A DNA stretch of 53,596 nucleotides from Nitrosarchaeum sp. (GTDB lineage: Archaea > Thermoproteota > Nitrososphaeria > Nitrososphaerales > Nitrosopumilaceae), in the NCBI GenBank assembly GCA_018334095.1, contig JAGXTE010000016.1:1-53596 (forward strand). Direction: 5' to 3'. Position 1 is the stretch's first letter, and every line of letters begins with the position of its first letter. The translations under genes and the position numbers were made by a program. The notes under the pieces were generated by a model that did not search any database, was not told where the DNA came from, and was given only the letters and a program-made list of their open reading frames with translations. This document shows positions 34,604 to 42,950 of the stretch, in pieces.

Positions 34604-35521
34604 TTATAGATCAGTTTGGTCTAATCTTAAACCCTTGTATCGGTTTCTAATTGTAACTTCAGTTACACTTGCAGCTTCGGCAATATCGCGCTGAGTCATA
34701 TTTTCACAGTTATTTACGCATGATAGGTATAGTGCTGCAGCGGCAAGACCCATTGGGTCTTTTCCTGCAGATTCCTCATGTTCTTGTGCTGTTTTTAGAA
34801 CTTTGACAGCAAAACGTTTTGTCTTTTCTGAAATTCCAAGCTTACTTGCAATTCTTGCAACACATTGGATTGGGTCAACTACTGGCATTTTTAGATCTAA
34901 CTCTCGATGTAATAATCGATAACATCTTGCAATGTCTTTTTTCTTGATATTTCCAGCATCAGAAACATCTTTTAGAGTTCTAGGGGTTTCAGTGTCTCTG
35001 CATGCTGCATAAAGTGCAGAAGCAATAAGTGCTGAAATTGAACGACCTCTTACAAGTCCTTTCTCTAATGCTTTTCTGTAAATGTAAGCAGCTTTTTCAA
35101 TTACAGCATCAGAGAGTGAAAGTTTGTCCTTTAATCTAGATAGTTCACTTAATGCTTGTCTAAGATTTCTATCAGCAGATTCGTGAACTTTACTTCGACT
35201 ATCCCATGTTCTTAATCGCTCAATTGTGCTCTTCATTGATGATGTAAGTGGTTTTCCAGAAGAGTCTCTGTTTATTGGATTGATAATTGTTGCAAGTCCT
35301 CTATCATGAATGGTAAGGGATGTTGGTGCACCAGTTCTAGTAGGATCTGCTCCACCTTCTTTTGAAAAAGATCTCCATTCAGGACCAGAATCTTGCAGTA
35401 CTTCGGTAATTACATATCCACATTTTCCGCAAAATCTTTCTCCCGTTACATTGTCTGTCATCATCCCCTTTTTTCCGCAGCGACCACAAGTGATGTCGGT
35501 ATTGATAATTTGTTGAACCAA
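34604..35521 (-). CDS. tfb: Transcription initiation factor IIB
   Basis: 305 residues from TTG (MVQQIINTD); a TTG at 35533 is an alternative. N-terminal zinc ribbon CGRCG...CGKCG, the B-reader (DPTRTGAPTSLTIHDRGLATII in part) and two cyclin repeats (about 120-210 and 215-300) with LAAAALYLSC and the terminal helix-turn-helix AEAASVTEVTIRNRY that reads the BRE. It bridges TBP and RNA polymerase at archaeal promoters. Downstream tbp and bioD appear co-transcribed. Confidence 0.97.
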   Translation of the reverse strand: MVQQIINTDITCGRCGKKGMMTDNVTGERFCGKCGYVITEVLQDSGPEWRSFSKEGGADPTRTGAPTSLTIHDRGLATIINPINRDSSGKPLTSSMKSTIERLRTWDSRSKVHESADRNLRQALSELSRLKDKLSLSDAVIEKAAYIYRKALEKGLVRGRSISALIASALYAACRDTETPRTLKDVSDAGNIKKKDIARCYRLLHRELDLKMPVVDPIQCVARIASKLGISEKTKRFAVKVLKTAQEHEESAGKDPMGLAAAALYLSCVNNCENMTQRDIAEAASVTEVTIRNRYKGLRLDQTDL

Positions 35522-35708
35522 AAATAAGACCAATATAGTTCAATTTTGTTACTATATGAACCGGCCTATTTTAGAAATTTTTAATGAAAATAATCAATAT
35601 CAAGCGTGATTGGAGCATATATGGGAATGTGAGTTGGTTGGCGTATGCGTTAAAAACTGCTGAGGGAGAGTTTGGATACACATGAATTTTACCAAAAAAG
35701 TACACTAT

Positions 35709-35819
35709 TCATTGACAGATAATTTCGCTTTTCTGTTCACCATCATACAATCCAATTATTCCTTGAACATCGCATGGAGAAATATATGGATAGTTTGTTC
35801 TGATTTCAGGATACATCAA
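35709..35819 (-). CDS. Possible microprotein after response regulator (36 aa)
   Basis: A TTG starts 1 nt after the response-regulator stop (an ATG is the next codon). The peptide reads MYPEIRTNYPYISPCDV followed by QGIIGLYDGEQKSEIICQ: Pro/Tyr-rich first half, hydrophobic second half. Tight coupling to the regulator argues for translation; no family known. Confidence 0.35.
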   Translation of the reverse strand: MMYPEIRTNYPYISPCDVQGIIGLYDGEQKSEIICQ

Positions 35820-35820
35820 G

Positions 35821-36192
35821 TCATCTGGTATTAATTTTGTATTTTTCCATTAACACTTTTTTTATCTCACTTTGATCAAATGGCTTGCAAATAATTGCCG
35901 TGACGTTAAGGTCTTCTAATTTCTGATAAGTTTCGTATGATACATCTGCAGTTATTACAACAATCTTGGCATCAGGATCAAATTTTTTAATTTTTTCAAT
36001 ACCATAAAATCCATCATATCTTGGCATCATTATGTCTGTAAAGATAAGATCAGGACAATGCTTTTCATATAGTTCAGCTGCCTCTTTGCCGTCATACCCA
36101 CACGCTAAAATGTTCAACCCCATAATTTCTAAAATATCTGAAAATACCTTTGTAATGTTATAGTCATCATCAATTACAATACAATTGATCAT
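35821..36192 (-). CDS. Single-domain (CheY-like) response regulator
   Basis: 123 residues from ATG (MINCIVIDDD); an upstream ATG at 36204 adds four residues, but the TATA box at 36211-36221 is placed for leaderless transcription from 36192, and the paralogue at 38266 starts the same way. Acidic pocket DDD (8-10), phospho-acceptor D53 in FTDIMMPRYDG, Thr/Lys switch residues (VITAD, CKPFD). No output domain. Divergent from a membrane histidine kinase, its likely partner. Confidence 0.9.
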   Translation of the reverse strand: MINCIVIDDDYNITKVFSDILEIMGLNILACGYDGKEAAELYEKHCPDLIFTDIMMPRYDGFYGIEKIKKFDPDAKIVVITADVSYETYQKLEDLNVTAIICKPFDQSEIKKVLMEKYKINTR

Positions 36193-36210
36193 AAATGTAG
36201 CCATTTGTAT

Positions 36211-36221
36211 TATTATATAAA
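36211..36221 (-). promoter_or_regulatory. TATA box of response regulator
   Basis: TTTATATAAT-type sequence centred about 24 nt before the ATG at 36192. It decides in favour of the shorter start. The 95-nt divergent spacer must also hold the histidine kinase promoter. Confidence 0.45.
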
Positions 36222-36287
36222 CAAGAGTTTGTCACCAGTAAGACAAGGTAGATTCATTTTTTATAAGAAGGGCTTGCTAAAAACTGT

Positions 36288-37829
36288 ATGAATTTCAATT
36301 ACAAGTCAAAACTTGTTGTAGGGTTTTTGATTATTGTATTAATTATTGGGATATACGAACTATCAGTATATGAAATAAAAAAACTTCCTTTAACCTATGA
36401 ATTAATCTCCGAACATGAGGGAGAAGATCGTATACTTGAAAGTATTGATGGAGAATTATCAGATATGTTTTTGATTCGAGAAACTCTGCGACAGTATGTT
36501 GTAGATGTTAACAATGACATATTGGAAATAAAGGCAACCATTGTTGGAATAGACCCGACAACAAACAATGTGGTTTTTAACAATGAGCAGACTTTTTTTG
36601 TTGACAGAAATACTCGAAAACATGCACAGTCAAACGAGTATTTTGCTTTTCCACCAAACGTACAAAAACAAAACTATGAATTTTTTCATCCAATGATCTT
36701 TACATCTACAACATTTGTTTTTGAAAAAACAAACAAAATAGATGATCTTGAAGTATATGACTTTTCATGCAAATACACAGGCACTGATGTATCTTCTGCT
36801 TTTCCACAATTTCCATCAAAAAAGATACTCTCTGATGGAAAATGCATGGCGTCAGTCGAGCCTATGACTGGCATGGTTGTAACTTTTTCTAAAGAGTGGG
36901 ATGATTATTTTGTAGATAATGGGGTGCGAGGAGATCAGGTGGAACTGGGAGGTAAACACACTACTGATTACTCTGAATCAATTCTAGTAAATGGCGCCAA
37001 GTCTGCAAAATCGCTTTATTATTTTTTTGACGTTGTACTTCCAATACTGATTGCTATAATCGGAATTATCGTATTGCTAGTAGTAATATTATTTGAAAAG
37101 ACAAAAAACCAAACAAGACTGATAATTCAAGCTCAAAATGATCTGATAAAAAAGGAAAAGCTTTCCACCATTGGTGAGCTGACTTCGAGAATATCTCATG
37201 ACTTGAGAAATCCGCTTGGTCTGATCAAGCTTACAGTTGACTCCATAGAGTCAAGAATTAACAAAAAGCTGGATCCAAAATTAGACGAATACATTCCAAT
37301 TCTTAATGATGCCATAACTAGAATTAATCATCAAATAAATCAAGTTCTAGGTTTTGTTAAGACTATTCCTCTTGATCTAAAACTAGTTTCACTTTTACAA
37401 ATGTTACATGAATCCATTACAAACGCAAATGTTCCAAAAAATATCAAAGTCACATTACCAAAACATGATTTTTCGTTGATGGCAAGTAAAATCCAGTTAG
37501 AAGCTGCATTTGGAAATCTACTATCAAATTCTGTTGATGCAATAGGTCAAAATGGCGGAAGCATAACCATACGAGCAAAAAGTGAAAAAAATAATCTGAT
37601 CATAGAATTTGAAGATTCCGGAGAGGGCATAGCAAAAGAGAATATTGAAAAAATATTTGAACCATTATTTACTACAAAACAGCAAGGAACTGGACTTGGA
37701 CTGGCAAGTGTAAAGTCAATCATCGAGGCACATGGTGGGATGATAACTGTGACATCACCTCCAACAATTTTTACAATAACACTTGCAGAAAATCCAAAAC
37801 CGAACATTTCTCAAAATGGTTTGCAGTAA
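36288..37829 (+). CDS. Membrane histidine kinase with DUF3068-like extracellular sensor domain
   Basis: 513 residues. TM1 at about 9-27 and TM2 at 247-269 flank a ~215-residue extracytoplasmic domain with FFVDRNTRKH, FAFPP and YEFFHPM, recalling the actinobacterial DUF3068/PorA-family fold. After TM2: coiled coil, HisKA with H304 in SRISHDLRNPLG, and HATPase_c with N-box NLLSNSVDAI, G1 EDSGEGI, F-box IFEPLFTTK and G2 GTGLGLAS. Likely senses an extracellular or lipid/ion signal and phosphorylates one or both neighbouring CheY-like proteins. Confidence 0.9.
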   Translation: MNFNYKSKLVVGFLIIVLIIGIYELSVYEIKKLPLTYELISEHEGEDRILESIDGELSDMFLIRETLRQYVVDVNNDILEIKATIVGIDPTTNNVVFNNEQTFFVDRNTRKHAQSNEYFAFPPNVQKQNYEFFHPMIFTSTTFVFEKTNKIDDLEVYDFSCKYTGTDVSSAFPQFPSKKILSDGKCMASVEPMTGMVVTFSKEWDDYFVDNGVRGDQVELGGKHTTDYSESILVNGAKSAKSLYYFFDVVLPILIAIIGIIVLLVVILFEKTKNQTRLIIQAQNDLIKKEKLSTIGELTSRISHDLRNPLGLIKLTVDSIESRINKKLDPKLDEYIPILNDAITRINHQINQVLGFVKTIPLDLKLVSLLQMLHESITNANVPKNIKVTLPKHDFSLMASKIQLEAAFGNLLSNSVDAIGQNGGSITIRAKSEKNNLIIEFEDSGEGIAKENIEKIFEPLFTTKQQGTGLGLASVKSIIEAHGGMITVTSPPTIFTITLAENPKPNISQNGLQ

Positions 37830-37885
37830 TATCAAATTTTTAACTAATTACTTAATAAAAATCTAAAATTTAATATTAAAAATTT

Positions 37886-38266
37886 TCATTGCTCCAATGT
37901 ATTTAGTTCTAACAAAGTAGTATCTATGATCTCTTTTACTGTTTTTAAGTCAAATGGTTTGTAAATGACACCACTTACTTGCAATATATCATTAACATAT
38001 GATTCACTTAGTTTGTCTACTCCTGTAACAATTATGATTTTTGCATCTGAGTGAAATTTTTTAATATTTAATATTGCATATAGCCCATCATATTTTGGCA
38101 TAACAAAATCAATGAAAATTATATCTGGATTGTATTTTTTGTATAAATCTACAGCCTCCTTTCCATTTCTACCTCTTCCAACAACATTAATTTCATTGTC
38201 GTTTAATAGATCAGAAAAAACCTTTAGAGTCATTTCATCATCGTCAATAACTACACAGTTTACCAT
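37886..38266 (-). CDS. Single-domain (CheY-like) response regulator
   Basis: 126 residues. Acidic pocket DDD (8-10), phospho-acceptor D53 in FIDFVMPKYDG, VTG in place of the switch Thr-Ala, and Lys in YKPFD. It is tail-to-tail with the kinase at 36288 and about 60% similar in arrangement to the regulator at 35821. A TATA-like ATATTATTAA lies ~25 nt before the ATG, so transcription is independent of the kinase. Confidence 0.9.
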   Translation of the reverse strand: MVNCVVIDDDEMTLKVFSDLLNDNEINVVGRGRNGKEAVDLYKKYNPDIIFIDFVMPKYDGLYAILNIKKFHSDAKIIIVTGVDKLSESYVNDILQVSGVIYKPFDLKTVKEIIDTTLLELNTLEQ

Positions 38267-38763
38267 GTTTTATGATAATATTATTATATTATTAATTTTG
38301 TGTCAAATTAACTTATTACATAATTATATGCCAATATTTTACTGCGTAAAATATTAGTTGTAAACAGAGTGAATGATTTTTTCTTGAATAAACGTCTTTT
38401 TCAATTTAAAATTAGATCTAGAAAAGTACTCAATTTTAGTCCAAAACCCAAATGAAAAAACTAGAAGATAATCGGTTCTAAATATTTATGACAAAACTTT
38501 AAGTTTAGACATGTAATAAAAAGATCATGGGGTTATGGAATAGTCTGAGCAAATATTGCATTATGAAAAAAGTCCGAGATAAAGCAAATAATACAGAACA
38601 AAATGAAAATCAGGAATCCAAAGAATAGCAATCAGTAAAAAATATCAATTAATAGTATTACCAAAATCTCATTAAAAATACCATTCATGGTTTTCTGTAT
38701 TTAAGAAACAAATTCATGGTATCATAGTTTAATTATTAAGTTCAAATTAATTATAGAAATCGT
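38267..38763. other. AT-rich spacer before bioA (497 nt)
   Basis: It holds the divergent response-regulator promoter, the possible small gene at 38527 and the bioA promoter (AT-rich tract with AATTATTAAG about 30 nt before 38764). The sequence ATTCATGGT occurs twice, 24 nt apart, near 38685-38720. No RNA gene was recognised. Confidence 0.4.
38527..38628 (+). CDS. Possible small basic/acidic peptide (33 aa)
   Basis: ATG frame MGLWNSLSKYCIMKKVRDK followed by an Asn/Glu-rich tail, ending TAG. The amphipathic N-terminal helix could bind membrane. Absence of neighbours and family leaves the call weak. Confidence 0.35.
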   Translation: MGLWNSLSKYCIMKKVRDKANNTEQNENQESKE

Positions 38764-40086
38764 TTGAAAAAGAAAAGCTTTGTTTGGCATCCTAATACGC
38801 AGATGAAAGAATGGGATTCATTTAGCGAAATCGTAAAATCAAAAGGAATGTATCTGATTGACTCTGATGGAAATAATTATTTTGATGCGGTTGGGTCAAT
38901 GTGGTGTAATGTTTGGGGTCACTCAAAACCTGAATTAACTAATGTAATCGCCAGACAATGTAAAAAACTTCAGCACTCTTCAATGTTTAATCTAACAAAC
39001 GAACCTGCAGAAAGACTAGCAGAAAGTTTGATAAAAATATCTCCAGATATGCACAAGGTGTTTTATTCAGACAATGGATCCTCTGCAATGGAAATTGCAA
39101 TAAAAATGGCATTACAGTATTGGAATAACATAGGAGAAACAAAAAAGACAAAAATTGCAACATTAGAGAACGGTTACCACGGAGATACATTTGGAGCGAT
39201 GGCTGTTGGTTATGTACCAGAATTTTTTGGCAAATTTAAAAAACAGTTATTTCCAACAATACAAATTCCAGTACCCAACAAATATAGAATTCCTAAAGGA
39301 TATGATTATTTAGATTATCAAAATTTTTGTCTAGATAAAATTGAAAAGGAATTTTCTAATGATGACAAAATTGCTTCGTTTGTTATGGAAAGTGGTGCAC
39401 AGGTAGCGGGAGGAGTTATCATATTTCCAAAAGGTTTCCAAATGAAGATAAGCAAGTTATGTAAAAAATACAACGTATTACTGGTATTAGATGAGATAGC
39501 AACAGGTTTTGGACGATTAGGTTCGATGGTTCAATATACTGAACAAAAAAGTATTCCAGACATTGTATCTTTTGGAAAAATGTTAACAGGAGGCTATCTG
39601 ACAATGGCTGCAACTTTAGCAAATAAAAAAATCTATGACTCGTTTCTGGGCGAATTTAATGATTGGAAGCATCTGTTTCATGGGCATACATACACAGGCA
39701 ATCCAATAGCTGCAGCAGTCGCAAATGAAAATCTGAAATTATATCAAAAAAATAATTTAATTAAAAAAATTCAAAAAACATCAAAAATTTTTGAAGAGTA
39801 TTATGACATAATATCAGAAATAAAAACAGTTGGAGATATCAGACACAAAGGAATGCTTATGGGAATAGAATTAGTCAAGGATAAAAAAAATAAAACTCCT
39901 ATTAGCCCAAAAAAATCAATAAATAAAATATTTTTTGAGGAAGGCAAAAAACATGGAATTTATCTTCGTACGCTTGGAAACATAATCATGCTTGTGCCAC
40001 CACTGGCAATATCTGAAGAAGAGTTGGATTTCTTGCTAAATAGAACTATCGACACAATAAAGTCAGCAGAAAATAAAATAACATAG
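38764..40086 (+). CDS. bioA: Adenosylmethionine-8-amino-7-oxononanoate aminotransferase
   Basis: 440 residues from TTG. Class III aminotransferase: SDNGSSAMEIAIKMA, ENGYHGDTFGAM, Asp243 in LVLDEIATGFGR and the PLP-binding Lys272 in SFGKMLTGGYL. WHPNTQMKEW near the N-terminus and HGHTYTGNP are typical of BioA rather than other class III enzymes. It converts KAPA to DAPA using S-adenosylmethionine as amino donor. bioB lies 136 nt downstream on the same strand. Confidence 0.93.
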   Translation: MKKKSFVWHPNTQMKEWDSFSEIVKSKGMYLIDSDGNNYFDAVGSMWCNVWGHSKPELTNVIARQCKKLQHSSMFNLTNEPAERLAESLIKISPDMHKVFYSDNGSSAMEIAIKMALQYWNNIGETKKTKIATLENGYHGDTFGAMAVGYVPEFFGKFKKQLFPTIQIPVPNKYRIPKGYDYLDYQNFCLDKIEKEFSNDDKIASFVMESGAQVAGGVIIFPKGFQMKISKLCKKYNVLLVLDEIATGFGRLGSMVQYTEQKSIPDIVSFGKMLTGGYLTMAATLANKKIYDSFLGEFNDWKHLFHGHTYTGNPIAAAVANENLKLYQKNNLIKKIQKTSKIFEEYYDIISEIKTVGDIRHKGMLMGIELVKDKKNKTPISPKKSINKIFFEEGKKHGIYLRTLGNIIMLVPPLAISEEELDFLLNRTIDTIKSAENKIT

Positions 40087-40222
40087 CAAACATAACAATA
40101 AAAATTTAATTTTAATTTTCAACGATATGCAAGAAAAAACATGCAATTGATCACATAATCACGCATAAAAAGTCAATTTTTAATTCACTAATCTTTTTTA
40201 ATAGAATTCATAGTAAAACATC

Positions 40223-41203
40223 ATGAATGATGTCTTGGAATTTATCAGAGAATGCCAAGAAAACGTATTTTCGGGCATTGGAATTACAAGTCAAGACGCT
40301 GAAAAACTATTCAACATACCAGATGAAAATGTTCCAGATCTAGCCAAAGCTGCAAATCAGATAACTAGAGATTTTAATGGAAAGAAAGTTGATGTCGAAC
40401 AATTAAACAACATTAAAAAAAATGCATGCAGTGAGGATTGTTCTTTTTGTGGACAGTCTGCATTTTTTGATACGGGAATTGAAACATATCAACTACCATC
40501 AGCAGAAGAAGTGGTAATCAAAGCAAAAAAAGCAAAAGACGATGGAGCAGAATCATACTGTCTAGTAGCTGCATGGAGAGAACCATCTCCCCGAGATTTT
40601 GATAAAGTGTGCAATATCATAAAAGAAATCAACGACAAAGTAGGCATCAATGTGGAATGTAGCTTAGGATTTCTTACACCAGAGCAAGCAAAAAAACTCA
40701 AAGAGCTTAACGTGAAAAGATATAATCATAATTTAGAAACTTCAAAATCAAAATTTTCAGAGATATGCACCACCCACACATATGAGGACAGATTAAAAAC
40801 GTTGCAAATTGCTCGCAATGCAGGATTAGAGCTGTGCACAGGTGGAATAATTGGTTTGGGGGAAACAAGAAAACAAAGGATAGAGTTAGCCAATGAATTA
40901 GCTGCACTCTATCCTGAAGAAGTTACAATAAACATACTAGTGCCTGTACCAGGAACACCATTAGAGCTACAAGTAAAATTAGAAAATTCTGAAATCGTAA
41001 GAATGTTTTCAGTAATACGATTCCTATTACCAGAATCTGTGATAAAGATTTCTGGAGGAAGAGAAACAAATCTTACTGATTCAGGAGAGCAACTATTGCA
41101 AAGCGGTGCAAACGGAATAATCACGTCAGGATATCTTACGATGGGCGGAAATGAATCTGAAAAAGACTTTGATATGATTAAAAAAATAGGATTAGAAGCT
41201 TAA
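40223..41203 (+). CDS. bioB: Biotin synthase
   Basis: 326 residues. Radical-SAM cysteines C69, C73, C76 in NACSEDCSFCGQSA. The TIM barrel continues with AESYCLVAAWREPS, VECSLGFLTPEQA, YNHNLETS, LELCTGGIIGLGET and a final GANGIITSGYLTMGG. The enzyme inserts sulfur into dethiobiotin. Biotin is needed by the acetyl/propionyl-CoA carboxylase of the 3-hydroxypropionate/4-hydroxybutyrate cycle. It follows bioA and is followed by a hairpin-containing spacer. Confidence 0.95.
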   Translation: MNDVLEFIRECQENVFSGIGITSQDAEKLFNIPDENVPDLAKAANQITRDFNGKKVDVEQLNNIKKNACSEDCSFCGQSAFFDTGIETYQLPSAEEVVIKAKKAKDDGAESYCLVAAWREPSPRDFDKVCNIIKEINDKVGINVECSLGFLTPEQAKKLKELNVKRYNHNLETSKSKFSEICTTHTYEDRLKTLQIARNAGLELCTGGIIGLGETRKQRIELANELAALYPEEVTINILVPVPGTPLELQVKLENSEIVRMFSVIRFLLPESVIKISGGRETNLTDSGEQLLQSGANGIITSGYLTMGGNESEKDFDMIKKIGLEA

Positions 41204-41243
41204 CAATTTTTTTAAAATAATTTTTGTAAATGAAAATTCTTAA

Positions 41244-41259
41244 TTCCCATATCTGGGAA
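41244..41259 (+). terminator. Hairpin TTCCCA-TATC-TGGGAA after bioB
   Basis: A 6-bp stem and 4-nt loop lie 41 nt after the bioB stop, flanked by AT-rich sequence. Archaeal termination depends mainly on T-tracts, so this may instead be a processing or regulatory element; the following T-run (AAATTTTATG) is short. Confidence 0.3.
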
Positions 41260-41462
41260 ATTTTATGACAAATTTAGATGCGATAGTGTTAAAACTGAAA
41301 TTAATTGTAATTTTAAAGATTGTATTTTTACAAATTTTAAAAAAAATGAATTACATACTAAGTTGGCACGTGGATCAGTCGATTAGTTCCAAAATAGAAC
41401 ATGTAGATTGAGAAATCATCCATTGTGCCTATTAAGAAAAACATTATGGAATACATGAAGAC

Positions 41463-42308
41463 ATGAGCACGCATGAGATAACACTTTTTGACGATAACTC
41501 AGAAACTGAACTATACAAACACAAAATCACGCTTGAAAGAATCAAAAACGAACTGATCAGTTTCGGTTTAACTGCAAACCAGAGCAAAGTCTTCATCTAT
41601 CTTGGAAAATATGGAGCCAAATCAGCCTCAGAGATTGCAAAAGCATTACAAATGCCAAGAACAGAAACATACCATCTTGTGAATTCCCTGCAAAACATGG
41701 GATTGGTAACAGCCGAACTTGTCCACCCTACAAAATATTCTGCAATGGAGATGAAACATGCAATTGAAACACTAGTAAAACAAGAACAGCAAAGAATCAA
41801 CACACTTGCTGGAAAAGAAGAATCACTTTCAAAGCTATGGAAAGAGGTTCCGTTTTTTGTAGTTGAAACTGATGAATCAAAATCAGAAAAAATGCAGTTG
41901 CTACATGGCATGGGACCAATAATAAATAAAATTAAAGAAATGACTGAAACTAGCACAGATTCGATTAAAATCTATGGCAGTATACCCGATGTTTTAAGAT
42001 TATACCATTCGGATGTGTTTGATTGGATAGATGAATCATCATCAGAACTGCAAATGGTAATTTCTCCTTTAAATAAAACACCAGAGTTTATTTCTGAAAT
42101 GGATTCAAAAAAAATAAGAATCATTACATCTGATTCAGATAAAAAATGTTTTATCATTAATGACACAAAGGAAATTTTAATTTTTATGCGAAACGCAAAT
42201 CATGCAACACGACAGACATTTGCATGGTGGTCTGACTCTGAAACTCTTGTAGACATGATGAGTTCGTTATTTGATTTATCATGGGAAAAGGGGGGTTCAC
42301 TATATTGA
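41463..42308 (+). CDS. TrmB-family transcriptional regulator
   Basis: 281 residues. The N-terminal winged helix-turn-helix (about 25-100, ISFGLTANQSKVFIYLGKYG, SASEIAKALQMPRTETYHLV in part) is characteristic of TrmB. A coiled-coil dimer segment follows (LVKQEQQRINTLAGKEESL), then a PLD-like sensor domain (SIKIYGSIPDVLRLYH). The family controls sugar or other metabolic genes. Many paralogues exist in AOA. Target is unknown; it sits within the biotin gene region, so bio control is possible but unproven. Confidence 0.88.
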   Translation: MSTHEITLFDDNSETELYKHKITLERIKNELISFGLTANQSKVFIYLGKYGAKSASEIAKALQMPRTETYHLVNSLQNMGLVTAELVHPTKYSAMEMKHAIETLVKQEQQRINTLAGKEESLSKLWKEVPFFVVETDESKSEKMQLLHGMGPIINKIKEMTETSTDSIKIYGSIPDVLRLYHSDVFDWIDESSSELQMVISPLNKTPEFISEMDSKKIRIITSDSDKKCFIINDTKEILIFMRNANHATRQTFAWWSDSETLVDMMSSLFDLSWEKGGSLY

Positions 42309-42313
42309 ACAAT

Positions 42314-42517
42314 ATGACATACAATCAATTCCAAGACATACATCCTGCAGCAACTGCAAATTATGAAATAGAACACTTGATAGAATTAACAAATAAATTT
42401 ATCATAAAAATAAAAAATCAAACATACAAAAAGAATATTGAACCAGAAATGAATAATTTATTGCATTCAACAGACCAATTTCTTTACAGAATAAAATCAA
42501 TGCAGGCTGCAAAATAA
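42314..42517 (+). CDS. Small uncharacterised helical protein
   Basis: 67 residues from ATG (MTYNQFQDIHPAA), or 70 from a TTG at 42305 that overlaps the regulator's stop. Two or three helices (ANYEIEHLIELTNKFIIKIKN; MNNLLHSTDQFLYRIKSM in part). No Cys. Tight coupling with TrmB upstream and a zinc microprotein downstream suggests one transcript and a shared role. Confidence 0.55.
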   Translation: MTYNQFQDIHPAATANYEIEHLIELTNKFIIKIKNQTYKKNIEPEMNNLLHSTDQFLYRIKSMQAAK

Positions 42518-42687
42518 TGAATGTTTGTGATGAAAGGCATTTTCCAAAATACAAAATAGTCTACAAAGGAGCGAAAAAAAGCAATTACACCCCTAATTGG
42601 TTTGTATGTTCAAACTGTTTAGAAAGTAAACAATATTTTTACGATGAAAATGAAATTATAAAAATAATGCAGATTGAAACATTATAA
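42517..42687 (+). CDS. Zinc-binding-like microprotein (56 aa)
   Basis: ATG overlaps the previous stop by 1 nt (TAATG). Residues include C4 in NVCDERHFP and C31-C34 in FVCSNCLESK with basic/aromatic neighbours (KYKIVYKGAKK). A single zinc site is plausible. Last gene of the TrmB-led set; converges with a minus-strand microprotein. Confidence 0.55.
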   Translation: MNVCDERHFPKYKIVYKGAKKSNYTPNWFVCSNCLESKQYFYDENEIIKIMQIETL

Positions 42688-42801
42688 GCAAATTTGAACT
42701 GATGGCTTTTTCGTTCTTTGAAATTTTAGTCTCTTAATAGCTAATTGTAATTCAATGATATTTCTTTGATCCTCCATTATCTGTTCAATATCGGTAATCA
42801 A
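42682..42801 (-). CDS. Small coiled-coil microprotein (39 aa)
   Basis: TTG start with TATA-like TTTTATAT centred about 27 nt upstream (42828-42835). The peptide IEQIMEDQRNIIELQLAIK then RLKFQRTKK is a basic amphipathic helix. An internal ATG gives 31 residues. It overlaps the convergent microprotein by 6 nt. Function unknown. Confidence 0.45.
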   Translation of the reverse strand: MITDIEQIMEDQRNIIELQLAIKRLKFQRTKKPSVQICL

Positions 42802-42950
42802 GCCAATAATATAACAAAAATTTACGATATAAAAGACAGGATGTTATAATTTAACAAACTACAGATTCAAAGCCAATACCACGCTCAACATCTCATAAAT
42901 TAGTAAAATACCAACAAGAAGAAAAGAATTTACGCACGACTAATTTCAGT

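Noticed and set aside
38685..38720. ATTCATGGT repeated twice before bioA
   Set aside because: Two copies of a 9-nt AT-rich word are too weak to call as a regulatory repeat; noted only in the spacer entry.
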